DNA of 64,000 nucleotides from Sedimenticola selenatireducens (GTDB taxonomy: Bacteria; Pseudomonadota; Gammaproteobacteria; Chromatiales; Chromatiaceae): the NCBI RefSeq assembly GCF_007625115.1, contig NZ_VMNH01000001.1, positions 20,915 through 84,914 of the forward strand, read 5' to 3'. The stretch's first letter is position 1; every line of letters starts with the position of its first letter. Under the pieces are notes generated by a model that saw only the letters and a program-made list of their open reading frames with translations, ran no database searches and had not been told where the DNA came from. A program made the position numbers and the translations under genes. Below, one piece after another: positions 7,738 through 15,752 of this stretch.

Positions 7738-9525
7738 ATGACAATCACATCTGATTCAGACGCCGCCAAGCGATATGGTAAAAAACAAAATCGACCCGTT
7801 GCTTTGGTCGTCGATGACGAAAACACCAATCGCACCTTCTTGCGTACTTTCCTGGAAGCTGATGGCTACAGCGTGATTGAGGCTGGTAATGGAGTAGAAG
7901 CCATTCAAGCCTTTCAGGAAAGCCCACCTGACATCATCTTCATGGATGTAATCATGCCGATAATGGATGGTTATGAAGCGGTGACGCAAATCCAAAAGCT
8001 GGCTGAGGCCCAGTTTATACCGATCCTATTTTTAACAGCTCTAACAGATGAAAATGCCTTGGCAAAGTGTATTGAAGTGGGAGGACATGACTTTCTAACA
8101 AAGCCTGTTTCTCCTATTGTGCTAAAGGCTAAAGTAAGATCCATGGAGCGTATTCGAAAGCTTCATCTAGAAGTGTTCCGGCTCTATGGACAAATGAAGA
8201 TGGATCAGGAAATGGCCGAAACAGTCTTCAATGGCGTCGTCATTGCAGACAACATAAAACTGGACTGCATTAAGACCATCTTAAAACCCGCTGAGCAATT
8301 CAGCGGAGATGTGCTATTAACTGCCCACGCACCCTCAAGTGATATTCATATTTTATTAGGAGACTTTACCGGCCATGGACTTGCCGCCGCATTAGGTGCA
8401 CTGCCTGCTTCCGAAGTATTCCGTGCCATGACGGCAAAGGGTTTCTCTCCTCATCAAATCGTCGCAGGTATAAACAAAAAACTATTCAGTTTACTGCCAA
8501 CAGGAATGTTTTTCGCCATTCAGTTCATTTCAATTAGCAGTAATCTTGAATACGTCAATGCGATAAACTGCGGTATGCCTGATATTCTGTTGTTGAGTAG
8601 TGAAACCGGAGCGATCAAACAGCGGATTAGTTCAAACAGTCTGCCATTGGGAATTTCCTTGGATATTGACTTTCATTCGCTATTCGTGAGAAGCAAAATA
8701 TCCCATGGTGATCGAATCCTGCTGGTCAGCGATGGTGTCACAGAAGCAAGAAACGCCGACAACACCTATTTTGGCAAAGAGCGATTTGAAACAATACTCC
8801 AAAATACGAAACCCGGTGAATCTGCTGTCGAAAGTATAGCCAAGGCATTGGCGGATTTTTGCCAGGATGCCCCTCAGGATGATGATATCAGTCTAGCGGA
8901 AATACCTTGCATACCGGATGTCTTACCCGACTGGGCTGAAAATGACGCAGACGATGAGGATTTCAGTGCCTCACCGTCAACCTCGAAAGCGAAACCGCCA
9001 TCAACCACTCATGGAAACATATCTGTAGACCCCCTTGAATTTTCCATCACACTACCTGGCGGCAGATTGAGTAATAGCGATCCAATCCCCCTGCTGATCA
9101 ATCATATCCAGGAGATGGAAGGACTTCAGAAACATCGTCGATTGCTCTTTACTCTGCTAACCGAGCTTTACATTAATGCGCTTGATCATGGACTTCTTCA
9201 GCTCGATTCCTCAATGAAGAGCTCGCCCGAGGGCTTTTCAGCCTACTTCTCAGAACGAGAAAAACGTCTTGCTGCACTTAATCATGGATTCATAAAAATT
9301 AACATTCAAACGCATAATACAGTGCAAGGCGGAAAAATGATCATCCGCGTTGAAGATAGCGGCAAGGGTTTTAATCTAAAGCTGATTAACAACGCTGACA
9401 CGCACAATGTAGAAAAACTCTGCGGACGAGGCATACATCTGCTCAACTCACTCTGTGAATCTGTGCGCTATGAAGAGCCTGGTAATCGTGTTGAGGTTAT
9501 CTATTCTTGGAATGATGAATTGTAA
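7738..9525 (+). CDS. Response regulator with PP2C (SpoIIE-type) phosphatase and anti-sigma kinase domains (HsbR-like)
   Basis: 595 residues in three domains. A receiver domain (about 20-140) has acidic pocket D26-D27, phospho-acceptor D70 in IIFMDVIMP and the conserved lysine in LTKPVSP. A SpoIIE/PP2C phosphatase domain (about 185-390) carries SGDVLL, LLGDFTGHG and LLVSDGVTEARN. A C-terminal HATPase_c domain (about 430-595) has N-box TELYINALDHG and G1 box RVEDSGKGFN, as in RsbW-type serine kinases. This order matches Pseudomonas HsbR, which sets the phosphorylation state of the STAS protein HsbA. No STAS antagonist gene is visible nearby, so the partner must lie elsewhere. The most likely role is a partner-switching control of a sigma or anti-sigma factor, possibly related to motility. 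Confidence 0.85.
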   Translation: MTITSDSDAAKRYGKKQNRPVALVVDDENTNRTFLRTFLEADGYSVIEAGNGVEAIQAFQESPPDIIFMDVIMPIMDGYEAVTQIQKLAEAQFIPILFLTALTDENALAKCIEVGGHDFLTKPVSPIVLKAKVRSMERIRKLHLEVFRLYGQMKMDQEMAETVFNGVVIADNIKLDCIKTILKPAEQFSGDVLLTAHAPSSDIHILLGDFTGHGLAAALGALPASEVFRAMTAKGFSPHQIVAGINKKLFSLLPTGMFFAIQFISISSNLEYVNAINCGMPDILLLSSETGAIKQRISSNSLPLGISLDIDFHSLFVRSKISHGDRILLVSDGVTEARNADNTYFGKERFETILQNTKPGESAVESIAKALADFCQDAPQDDDISLAEIPCIPDVLPDWAENDADDEDFSASPSTSKAKPPSTTHGNISVDPLEFSITLPGGRLSNSDPIPLLINHIQEMEGLQKHRRLLFTLLTELYINALDHGLLQLDSSMKSSPEGFSAYFSEREKRLAALNHGFIKINIQTHNTVQGGKMIIRVEDSGKGFNLKLINNADTHNVEKLCGRGIHLLNSLCESVRYEEPGNRVEVIYSWNDEL

Positions 9526-9824
9526 ATACTGATTGGTTTCAGCTTTAGCGGTGATGAGGGATTCTTGGTAAAGTTCTACTTGGTTGATAACAGGTCAAGC
9601 TGAGTCACCAAATCATGTGGCTGTTTCTATACAAATACTCGAGCGAATTTGGCCTGTAGCCATCTACCGATACCCGTTCTTACTTTGCTTTAGACCAGGG
9701 TAAATTTATCACGATACGATTGTTATCCTGACAGCAAGGGTTGCCTAAGCGAATTTTAAACCGAGCATATAATGATTTAGACTCCGAAAAAACAGTTTCC
9801 TATCTGTTCTCCTTTTGCTATTAT
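9526..9824. other. Intergenic interval upstream of lexA
   Basis: About 300 bp separate the HsbR-like gene from the lexA operator. I see no reading frame with a ribosome binding site and no strong terminator. The last 30 bp contain a plausible lexA -10 element TATTAT at 9819-9824, with only a weak -35. Confidence 0.4.
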
Positions 9825-9841
9825 AGAACGATAATAGAACA
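9825..9841 (+). promoter_or_regulatory. LexA operator, direct repeat AGAAC-N6-AGAACA
   Basis: GAAC at 9826-9829 and GAAC at 9837-9840 are separated by exactly 7 bases, and the extended form is AGAAC-N6-AGAACA. This equals the GTTC-N7-GTTC LexA box described in Alphaproteobacteria. It overlaps the expected start of transcription, just downstream of a TATTAT -10 candidate (9819-9824), and ends 12 bp before the lexA start. No CTGT-N8-ACAG palindrome is present. The assignment is supported by two further copies with identical fixed bases at 14706-14755. Confidence 0.75.
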
Positions 9842-9853
9842 AGGTGACCGATA

Positions 9854-10465
9854 ATGACTGAGCCACTCACACGCCGGCAGCAAGAAATTTACGATTATCT
9901 ATTATCAAATGTAGATAGCTTCCCCCATCCTCCTACCCTTGATGAACTCTGCAGTGCCCTGGGTTTAAGCTCAAAAGGCTCACTCCATAAACAGATTCAA
10001 GCCTTAATTGATGCGGGTCTGGTTGAGCCAATGAACAATCGGCGCCGCGGTATTCGCTTGACTAATGAAGCGCGGAATGAGGAAGAGCAAGGTCTGCCAT
10101 TTCTTGGTTATATCGCTGCAGGCAGTCCCATTGAGGCCATTGAGCAAAAAGAGATCATTCAGGTACCGGATTACTTGCGCACCAATCGACCCTGCTATGT
10201 TCTTCAGGTCAAGGGAGAGTCAATGATCGATGAGGGTATCCTTGACGGTGACCAAATCGTAATTGAACAGCGGGATCACGCCCGGAATGGTGAAATTGTG
10301 GTTGCGCTCGTGGAAGGGACAGATGCAACGCTTAAGCGTATTGAACAAAAAAAGGACTGCATCATCTTACACCCAGCCAACTCCACTATGAAGCCGATGA
10401 CATTTGCTACCGATCAAGTACAAATACAAGGTGTATTGGTCGGCCAAATGCGCCGCTATCACTAA
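9854..10465 (+). CDS. lexA: LexA repressor, SOS regulator
   Basis: A 203-residue repressor. The N-terminal winged helix (1-70) has a recognition region LSSKGSLHKQIQALIDAGLV (about 38-57). It resembles the SK-S-x-H type more than the SPNAAEEHLKAL type of Escherichia LexA. The C-terminal S24 peptidase domain has cleavage site A89-G90, nucleophile S123 in VKGESMIDEGI and general base K161 in ATLKR, so RecA-stimulated self-cleavage should work. Ribosome binding site AAGGTG lies 7 nt upstream of the ATG. The promoter carries a direct-repeat LexA box, so it is probably autoregulated. No sulA, imuA or dinB follows it. Confidence 0.95.
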   Translation: MTEPLTRRQQEIYDYLLSNVDSFPHPPTLDELCSALGLSSKGSLHKQIQALIDAGLVEPMNNRRRGIRLTNEARNEEEQGLPFLGYIAAGSPIEAIEQKEIIQVPDYLRTNRPCYVLQVKGESMIDEGILDGDQIVIEQRDHARNGEIVVALVEGTDATLKRIEQKKDCIILHPANSTMKPMTFATDQVQIQGVLVGQMRRYH

Positions 10466-10500
10466 TTTCAGCTGAATAGAGGCAGTCGTTAGGACGCGAT

Positions 10501-10845
10501 TTACTCATCGGATTGATAGTCAAATGTAATCTCATCGCCGATCCCAATAGACCGCTTAGCGTAGAGATCGAATCCATCAAACTCTGCATTTCCTGAACTG
10601 GAATGATTCAAAAAACGCAGGAGGTTTCTTCCGCTGCGACCCACAGCGCTCTCTTCGTCGTCCGATTCAAATACCCAGAGGACATAGGTGCCATTCCGTT
10701 TTACTACAGGCCCATGATAAGTGCCAATATAGTCACCTTCATCAATCGTCTTTTTTGCAAATACCCCTGTGCCATGAATTGTTGATGATGCTGTATAGAT
10801 CATCTCCTTTAACTCGCTATTTTTTATTCTCAATGTAGTCAACAA
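10501..10845 (-). CDS. Small SET-domain protein
   Basis: A 114-residue protein consisting of little more than a SET domain. GTGVFAKKTIDEGDYIG (about 25-41) is the N-terminal SET strand pair. FLNHSSSGNAEF (78-89) holds the NHS core motif, and GDEITFDY (103-110) gives the terminal catalytic tyrosine. Such proteins are lysine methyltransferases or degenerate relatives; the substrate is unknown. The start is uncertain. The TTG codons at 10845 or 10842 follow GGGGGAGG at good spacing, while the ATG 14 codons in directly abuts AAAGGAG. It lies 35 bp from lexA in convergent orientation. Confidence 0.75.
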   Translation of the reverse strand: MLTTLRIKNSELKEMIYTASSTIHGTGVFAKKTIDEGDYIGTYHGPVVKRNGTYVLWVFESDDEESAVGRSGRNLLRFLNHSSSGNAEFDGFDLYAKRSIGIGDEITFDYQSDE

Positions 10846-10930
10846 CTACCCTCCCCCTAACAGTTCAGTGGCTAAAACCGAATTCCAGACTTTAGATGTT
10901 TGCCCCTATCCAAAAGTCGCTAAAAAAGTC

Positions 10931-11785
10931 TTATTTGAGCTGTTCCAACCTTGTACTCTGGGTTGCCATATACCGATTATTAGCATCAGCAGACGCCCAA
11001 CCTACCACATGATGCGACAAACTTGATAAATCGATCTGTTGCAGAAGCTCGGTTAACGGACGGACTTCCCACTGCCCCCCTTTCCACATAACCAGCAGCT
11101 TCTCAAGCACTCCCAGCAAGTCCCGCCCTTCACGTTCGGCCGTCAAGGTAAACACTTCTCCATTGGGGAGTACCCGTTGACATGCTGCATAGAGAAACTG
11201 GTGAACATTCTCTTCACTCACTTCACTTTGTAACAACAGTTCATCCAAAGTAGGCAATGTCGTTGGAATCTGTGGACAACTCGATCGAACACCTTGCATC
11301 TCAGGCAAAAACGCATGGCGCCCTCGAACATCAGAAGAAAAATTAAATCTGAGTGACTCTTCCTCGGCAAATAGATTGGCATTAACCTGCCATCCCAATG
11401 CACCATGAAAATGAGGGGGCTTACCATAAAGATCAGTGAAGGCGTCTACTGCATGGATCACTTCAGAATGAACCCATTCAGGTGACTGGTAGGCTGAATC
11501 CCGCTGCCATCCAGCAGCCGAGTAAGACGCAATACCTACGTCGTGACCTGCGGTGGCAATTGACTTTAGATGATCTCGATATCTACGACCGATATAACGC
11601 GCAGGCAACTTCCGTCTTATTCCTTCGGGTAGGTGATTGCCTAAGGGATAGCCAGAATAATCCGGCCCTAGGCTAACACAGAATGATGCTTTAACCTGAT
11701 GCTCATCTAAAAGCCTCAGCAATGCAGGCACACCTTCACGAGCACCCCTTTCTGTTGAGACTTCTATCCTAAGTGCGATTCTCAA
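10931..11785 (-). CDS. ArnD-like polysaccharide deacetylase-family protein lacking metal ligands
   Basis: A 284-residue protein with the NodB fold, close to ArnD (4-deoxy-4-formamido-arabinose-phosphoundecaprenol deformylase) in length and motif order. It has RGAREGVPALLRLLDEH, an SLGPD turn (38-42), and SSDVRG and IPTTLPTLDE downstream. In active ArnD the first motif is DVDT; here residues 8-11 are E-V-S-T. The histidine motif HAWDHHAW is replaced by A86-S-Y-S-A-A-G-W93. Both aspartates of motif 1 and the histidines of HxxxH are therefore gone, and deformylase activity is unlikely. No other arn gene is visible. It may be a binding or regulatory pseudoenzyme. The frame is intact, so it is not simply a decaying gene. 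Confidence 0.8.
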   Translation of the reverse strand: MRIALRIEVSTERGAREGVPALLRLLDEHQVKASFCVSLGPDYSGYPLGNHLPEGIRRKLPARYIGRRYRDHLKSIATAGHDVGIASYSAAGWQRDSAYQSPEWVHSEVIHAVDAFTDLYGKPPHFHGALGWQVNANLFAEEESLRFNFSSDVRGRHAFLPEMQGVRSSCPQIPTTLPTLDELLLQSEVSEENVHQFLYAACQRVLPNGEVFTLTAEREGRDLLGVLEKLLVMWKGGQWEVRPLTELLQQIDLSSLSHHVVGWASADANNRYMATQSTRLEQLK

Positions 11786-11895
11786 TGGTCGTTTTTACCT
11801 GTAGTACATTTCCAGCATCAAGCCCAGATGACTAAACACTTGATAAAAAATATTAACGTGCCTCTTACTACCATTTTATTCTGCATAAATCAAAA

Positions 11896-14208
11896 TCATC
11901 GCCGCTTGTTTAATGCGCTTGCCAATGCCTCGGCCATAGCGCCTCCAGACGGTGGTTGACTTTTCTCCACACGCTGTCGTGCCCGTGGTCTGGCTTTATC
12001 ACTTTCAATCATCCGGTTATTCTTGCTGCTGCTTGCCGTTTCACTACTGTCCGTTAATCTCATGGAGAGCCCAACACGCTTTCTCGCAATATCTACCTCC
12101 ATCACCTTTACTTTTACCAGGTCACCCGCTTTTACAACGGCACGTGGATCTTTGATGTATTTATCTGACATGGCAGAGATGTGTACCAATCCATCCTGAT
12201 GCACACCAATATCGACAAACGCACCAAAATTTGTCACGTTTGTAACAACACCCTCCAATACCATATCTAGCTTGAGGTCTGCGAGTGTTTCAACGCCGTC
12301 TTGGAAACTGGCTGTTTTAAATTCACCTCGAGGATCACGCCCTGGCTTCTCTAATTCGGCAATAATATCGGTTACCGTTGGCAATCCAAATTGATCATTA
12401 ATGAAATCGTTTGGATTCAGAGAGCGCAGGAATACACGGTCACCAATGATATCTTGTATTCGACGACCAGCCTTCTCCAGTATCCGCTCCACAACGGGAT
12501 AAGCCTCTGGATGAACCGATGAGGCATCTAAAGGATTATCACCCTTACTAATGCGAAGGAATCCGGCGGCTTGCTCAAAGGTCTTCCCCCCCAAGCGGGG
12601 AACCTTTAACAGCATCTTGCGCTCTTTAAACGCTCCCTGCTCATTTCTGAACTGGACAATATTATCCGCCAGCGTCTTGTTCAACCCTGATACTTTTTCA
12701 AGCAATGAGGGTGAAGCGGTATTAATTTCAACACCGACGGAGTTCACACAATCCTCAACGATGTTATTCAGTTGTTTCGCTAACCGGTTCTGATTTACAT
12801 CATGCTGATACTGTCCGACGCCAATGGCCTTTGGCTCAATCTTCACCAACTCAGCCAGGGGGTCCTGTAAGCGACGAGCAATAGAGACTGCACCCCGTAA
12901 GGTCACATCCAGATCGGGCATCTCCATCGATGCCAGTTCTGACGCTGAATAGACGGATGCACCGGCTTCACTGACCATCACCTTCTGTAATTTCAACGCT
13001 GGATGGCGCTTCATTAAGTCAGCGGCTAATCGATCTGTTTCTCTGGAGGCCGTACCATTTCCTATGGCCAGCAAACGAACACCATGTTTCTCCGCTAACC
13101 GTGCCATTACCGCAATAGAGGCATCCCATTGATTTTTAGGGACATGAGGATAGATCGTTTCGGTATCCACCACCTTACCGGTCGCGTCTACTACCGCAAT
13201 CTTGACGCCCGTTCTCAATCCAGGATCCAAGCCTAAAATTGGCAGATTACCGGCAGGTGCTGCCAATAACAGATCCCCTAGATTATGGCCAAAAACGCGT
13301 ATTGCCTCCTCTTCCGCCGATTCACGGAGGCGCATCTTAAGTTCAAGATCCAGGTGGGTGAAAATCTTTACTTTCCAAGCCCAGCGAACACAATCTTTTA
13401 ACCAGGCATCTGCGGGGCGATTTAAGTCTTCAATACCAAACTTTTTTGCAATGACCAACTCACAGGGCGAGACTTCACTCAATCCTTCATCGACGACCAA
13501 TTCCAGGTTTAACAGCGCTTCATTTCGTCCTCTGAAGAGAGCCAGTGCCCGATGAGAGGGAATCTGTCGAATAGCTTCCTTATAGTCAAAATAGTCACTG
13601 AACTTTGCTGCTTCATGCTCCTTGCCTTTAACCACTTGAGACTTAATAAAGCCTTCATTCCATAAATACTCCCTTAACTTACCTAGCAGCTCTGCATCTT
13701 CAGCGAACAATTCCATGAGGATCTGTCGGGCACCATCAAGGACTGCCTTCTCATCAGTGAAACCAGCCTCTTGATTGATATACTGGAACGCCTCAACAAC
13801 AGGATCAATCACTGGATCATCAAGCAGTTTCAGTGCAAGTGGTTCCAGTCCTGCCTCGCGTGCGATTTGTGCTTTCGTTCTTCTTTTTGGTTTGTAAGGC
13901 AAATAAAGATCTTCCAAACGGGTTTTGGTGTCGGCTGACACAATATCCCGTTCCAGGGACTCAGTCAGTTTCCCCTGCTCCCTGATACTATTCAGCACAG
14001 TATCTCTTCGATCTTCCAACTCCCTCAGGTAACCTAAGCGTTCTTCAAGATTACGCAGCTGAATATCATCCAACCCACCGGTCTTCTCTTTTCTATATCG
14101 AGAGATAAAGGGTACGGTTGCCCCCTCATCAAGTAACTCAACAGCCGCTGTGACCTGTCCCTTAGAAACGTTCAACTCTTCGGCTATCTGATTTACTATT
14201 TTCTGCAT
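11896..14208 (-). CDS. tex: Tex, RNA-binding transcription accessory protein
   Basis: A 770-residue protein of the Tex/Spt6-like family. In order it has an N-terminal helical Tex domain, a YqgF/RNase H-like domain beginning at [10 protein letters not shown] (about 325), tandem helix-hairpin-helix motifs ([16 protein letters not shown] near 500), and a C-terminal S1 domain (about 655-725, [16 protein letters not shown]). A basic unstructured tail of about 45 residues follows. Tex binds single-stranded RNA and affects transcription and stress survival; its exact role varies. A terminator hairpin at 14262-14284 separates it from the small gene upstream, so it is probably expressed from its own promoter. 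Confidence 0.95.
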   Translation of the reverse strand: MQKIVNQIAEELNVSKGQVTAAVELLDEGATVPFISRYRKEKTGGLDDIQLRNLEERLGYLRELEDRRDTVLNSIREQGKLTESLERDIVSADTKTRLEDLYLPYKPKRRTKAQIAREAGLEPLALKLLDDPVIDPVVEAFQYINQEAGFTDEKAVLDGARQILMELFAEDAELLGKLREYLWNEGFIKSQVVKGKEHEAAKFSDYFDYKEAIRQIPSHRALALFRGRNEALLNLELVVDEGLSEVSPCELVIAKKFGIEDLNRPADAWLKDCVRWAWKVKIFTHLDLELKMRLRESAEEEAIRVFGHNLGDLLLAAPAGNLPILGLDPGLRTGVKIAVVDATGKVVDTETIYPHVPKNQWDASIAVMARLAEKHGVRLLAIGNGTASRETDRLAADLMKRHPALKLQKVMVSEAGASVYSASELASMEMPDLDVTLRGAVSIARRLQDPLAELVKIEPKAIGVGQYQHDVNQNRLAKQLNNIVEDCVNSVGVEINTASPSLLEKVSGLNKTLADNIVQFRNEQGAFKERKMLLKVPRLGGKTFEQAAGFLRISKGDNPLDASSVHPEAYPVVERILEKAGRRIQDIIGDRVFLRSLNPNDFINDQFGLPTVTDIIAELEKPGRDPRGEFKTASFQDGVETLADLKLDMVLEGVVTNVTNFGAFVDIGVHQDGLVHISAMSDKYIKDPRAVVKAGDLVKVKVMEVDIARKRVGLSMRLTDSSETASSSKNNRMIESDKARPRARQRVEKSQPPSGGAMAEALASALNKRR

Positions 14209-14253
14209 GTTTAATTATGTCCTAGGTATGCACTATCGCTCAGAATAACGCAC

Positions 14254-14284
14254 AAAAATAAAGCCGAGCCAAAAAGGCTCGGCT
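14254..14284 (-). terminator. Rho-independent terminator between the 65-residue gene and tex
   Basis: Read on the minus strand, AGCCGAGCC and GGCTCGGCT form a perfect 9-bp stem around TTTTT, followed by TTATTTTTG. It ends the transcript of the small upstream gene rather than tex. Confidence 0.75.
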
Positions 14285-14345
14285 GGTCATTTGCTCTGTA
14301 TGTGCTGCTCAGGCTGTCAGCACAGAAATTCACTTAACTTTGGAG

Positions 14346-14543
14346 CTAAACCCTGCAGTTATCACCATACACAGACATGATTATCTTGAGTTCATCAAGA
14401 ATAATCTGCTGTGCAGGCTTGCTGAGGTGGGATAACTCCGGGGGCGTTTCGCCCTGCTCTAACATCTGGATATCGCGTCTCACTTCACGGCAGCCCTTTT
14501 TGCATATAGCCTCTACACCCGTTTCAATACTCTCGTTCTGCAT
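14346..14543 (-). CDS. Small cysteine-containing protein of unknown function
   Basis: A 65-residue acidic protein with cysteines at about 14 and 18 (CKKGC) and one near the C-terminus. It has no signal peptide or membrane segment. I do not recognise a family. Coding potential is supported by its charge pattern and the strong terminator 60 bp downstream; the ribosome binding site is weak. It is divergent from the LexA-controlled small membrane protein at 14831 and shares the same intergenic region. The nearest LexA box is about 160 bp upstream of its start, so SOS control is possible but less likely. Confidence 0.55.
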   Translation of the reverse strand: MQNESIETGVEAICKKGCREVRRDIQMLEQGETPPELSHLSKPAQQIILDELKIIMSVYGDNCRV

Positions 14544-14705
14544 TCGTTACACTACTTACCCGTGATATTGATTGCCAGATTATATAAGAAACATATGACA
14601 ACCTTCTACAAAACAAATGCAATAATACTTATTTATGGTAATTAATTCACATAATATCAATAAGTTAGACACTAGTTAAAAATTCATTAGAAACAGAAAA
14701 AATAA

Positions 14706-14722
14706 TGTTCTCTTTTTGTTCT
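14706..14722 (-). promoter_or_regulatory. LexA operator 1 (TGTTCT-N6-GTTCT)
   Basis: GTTC at 14707-14710 and GTTC at 14718-14721 are separated by exactly 7 bases. On the minus strand this reads AGAAC-N6-AGAACA, identical in every fixed position to the lexA operator. It is 108 bp upstream of the 56-residue membrane protein start. Confidence 0.7.
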
Positions 14723-14738
14723 TATTTTGTTAGGATAC

Positions 14739-14755
14739 AGAACATAAGCAGAACA
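14739..14755 (+). promoter_or_regulatory. LexA operator 2 (AGAAC-N6-AGAACA)
   Basis: GAAC at 14740-14743 and 14751-14754 are separated by exactly 7 bases, with flanking A on both sides as in the lexA operator. Its centre is 33 bp (about three helical turns) from operator 1, in the opposite orientation. A promoter presumably lies between or across the two sites, but no convincing -35/-10 pair could be fixed. Confidence 0.7.
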
Positions 14756-14830
14756 CGGAATGTCCTACCAATAGCTTAGACAGGGAAGCAATTTAATACG
14801 CACTCCAACAGATAACCTATAGGTAAAGAT

Positions 14831-15001
14831 ATGACTTACAATAATGGCTATATCATGAAAGAGCAGGTCCGTAATCTGATACCCTCGCTTATGGCATGCA
14901 ACCCAACCAGAAAAAGCTTTAAAGCCGAATCAAAACTTCATCTTGTGTCAGTTGCAATCGTTACTTCGGTCTACCTTTTTGCAGTAGTAATCTCAGGCTG
15001 A
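14831..15001 (+). CDS. Small single-span membrane protein under double LexA operator
   Basis: A 56-residue product. Residues 1-36 are polar and basic (MKEQVRN, TRKSFKAESK); residues 37-55 form one hydrophobic segment (HLVSVAIVTSVYLFAVVIS) ending two residues before the stop. The predicted topology, from the positive-inside rule, is N-terminus in the cytoplasm with a C-terminal anchor. The ATG at 14831 follows AGG at 7-nt spacing; an internal ATG at 14855 lacks a ribosome binding site. Two LexA-type direct repeats lie 76-125 bp upstream. I recognise no family. By analogy with SidA of Caulobacter and YneA of Bacillus, an SOS-induced cell-division inhibitor or other damage-response membrane peptide is a reasonable hypothesis, not a demonstrated function. 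Confidence 0.55.
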   Translation: MTYNNGYIMKEQVRNLIPSLMACNPTRKSFKAESKLHLVSVAIVTSVYLFAVVISG

Positions 15002-15067
15002 TGAGGCAGGGACCCAGTGGCACCACATGTTCAGTGTTTTCTATAGAGAAATTGCACAACAATCAAC

Positions 15068-15649
15068 TTACGCTGATGCCGCAAGCATCCCGGCTATCTT
15101 ATAACAAGCATCGATCAACTCCTGGGACGCTTGCGGATCATTTAATGCGCGACCAACAGCGACACCACCAATCATTAATGTCGCAATTGATCTTGCAATA
15201 GCTTCACGTTTTGGTTCATCTTCAATCGCGATAATCCTGTTCAATATTTTAACCAACCCCTTGAATGATATCGTATATGCATCTCTTACCTCAGCCTCCC
15301 GATTGGCTACATCTGTTACCAGAAAAGCCAACGGGCAAGCTGAAGGACCGGTCACTGTACTGACTTGTGCAAGATAGTTGCGGACAAGCTCATTTAATAC
15401 CTGGTTATCGTCAACTACTTTTAGGTAATTCGTTGCAATTGCACTTTTTCTTACACCGTTAAGAATCGCCTCAACGTAAAGTTCATTTTTGTTTTTAAAA
15501 TGTGCATAAAACCCACCACGGGTAAGGCCTGCGCACGACATCAACTCATCAATCGAAACTTGGTCAAAGCCTTTTGTTGAAAACAAAAAAATCGCCTGTT
15601 CCAGTATGCGTGCGCGTGTTTCCTGCTTATGAACTTTAGTTAATGGCAA
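15068..15649 (-). CDS. TetR family transcriptional regulator
   Basis: A 193-residue repressor. The N-terminal helix-turn-helix domain (about 10-55) contains the typical RARILEQAIFLFSTKGFDQVSIDEL and AGLTRGGFYAHFKNKNEL segments. The C-terminal ligand-binding domain is of the TetR_C type and its inducer is not predictable. It is divergent from a glutathione S-transferase-like gene, with 103 bp between the starts that hold two short dyads (15669-15686 and 15691-15708). This is the classic arrangement in which the repressor controls itself and its neighbour. Confidence 0.88.
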   Translation of the reverse strand: MPLTKVHKQETRARILEQAIFLFSTKGFDQVSIDELMSCAGLTRGGFYAHFKNKNELYVEAILNGVRKSAIATNYLKVVDDNQVLNELVRNYLAQVSTVTGPSACPLAFLVTDVANREAEVRDAYTISFKGLVKILNRIIAIEDEPKREAIARSIATLMIGGVAVGRALNDPQASQELIDACYKIAGMLAASA

Positions 15650-15668
15650 AATAAGACCTCCAATCTAT

Positions 15669-15708
15669 ATATGTTCTTGATCATATTATATTTCGCCGTA
15701 TAACGAAA
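15669..15708. promoter_or_regulatory. Two dyad elements, candidate TetR operator
   Basis: ATATG-N8-CATAT (15669-15686) and TTTCG-N8-CGAAA (15691-15708) lie in the divergent TetR/GST promoter region. Both have the same spacer length. Either or both could be the repressor's operator; nothing in the sequence chooses between them. Confidence 0.4.
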
Positions 15709-15752
15709 TGTGTATTGATTGATAACGATGAATATGAGACAGGAGCGAACAA

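Noticed and set aside
9791..9853. Escherichia-type LexA box (CTGT-N8-ACAG) before lexA
   Set aside because: CTGTTC is present at 9805 but no matching ACAG at the right distance; the direct repeat GAAC-N7-GAAC is the better candidate.
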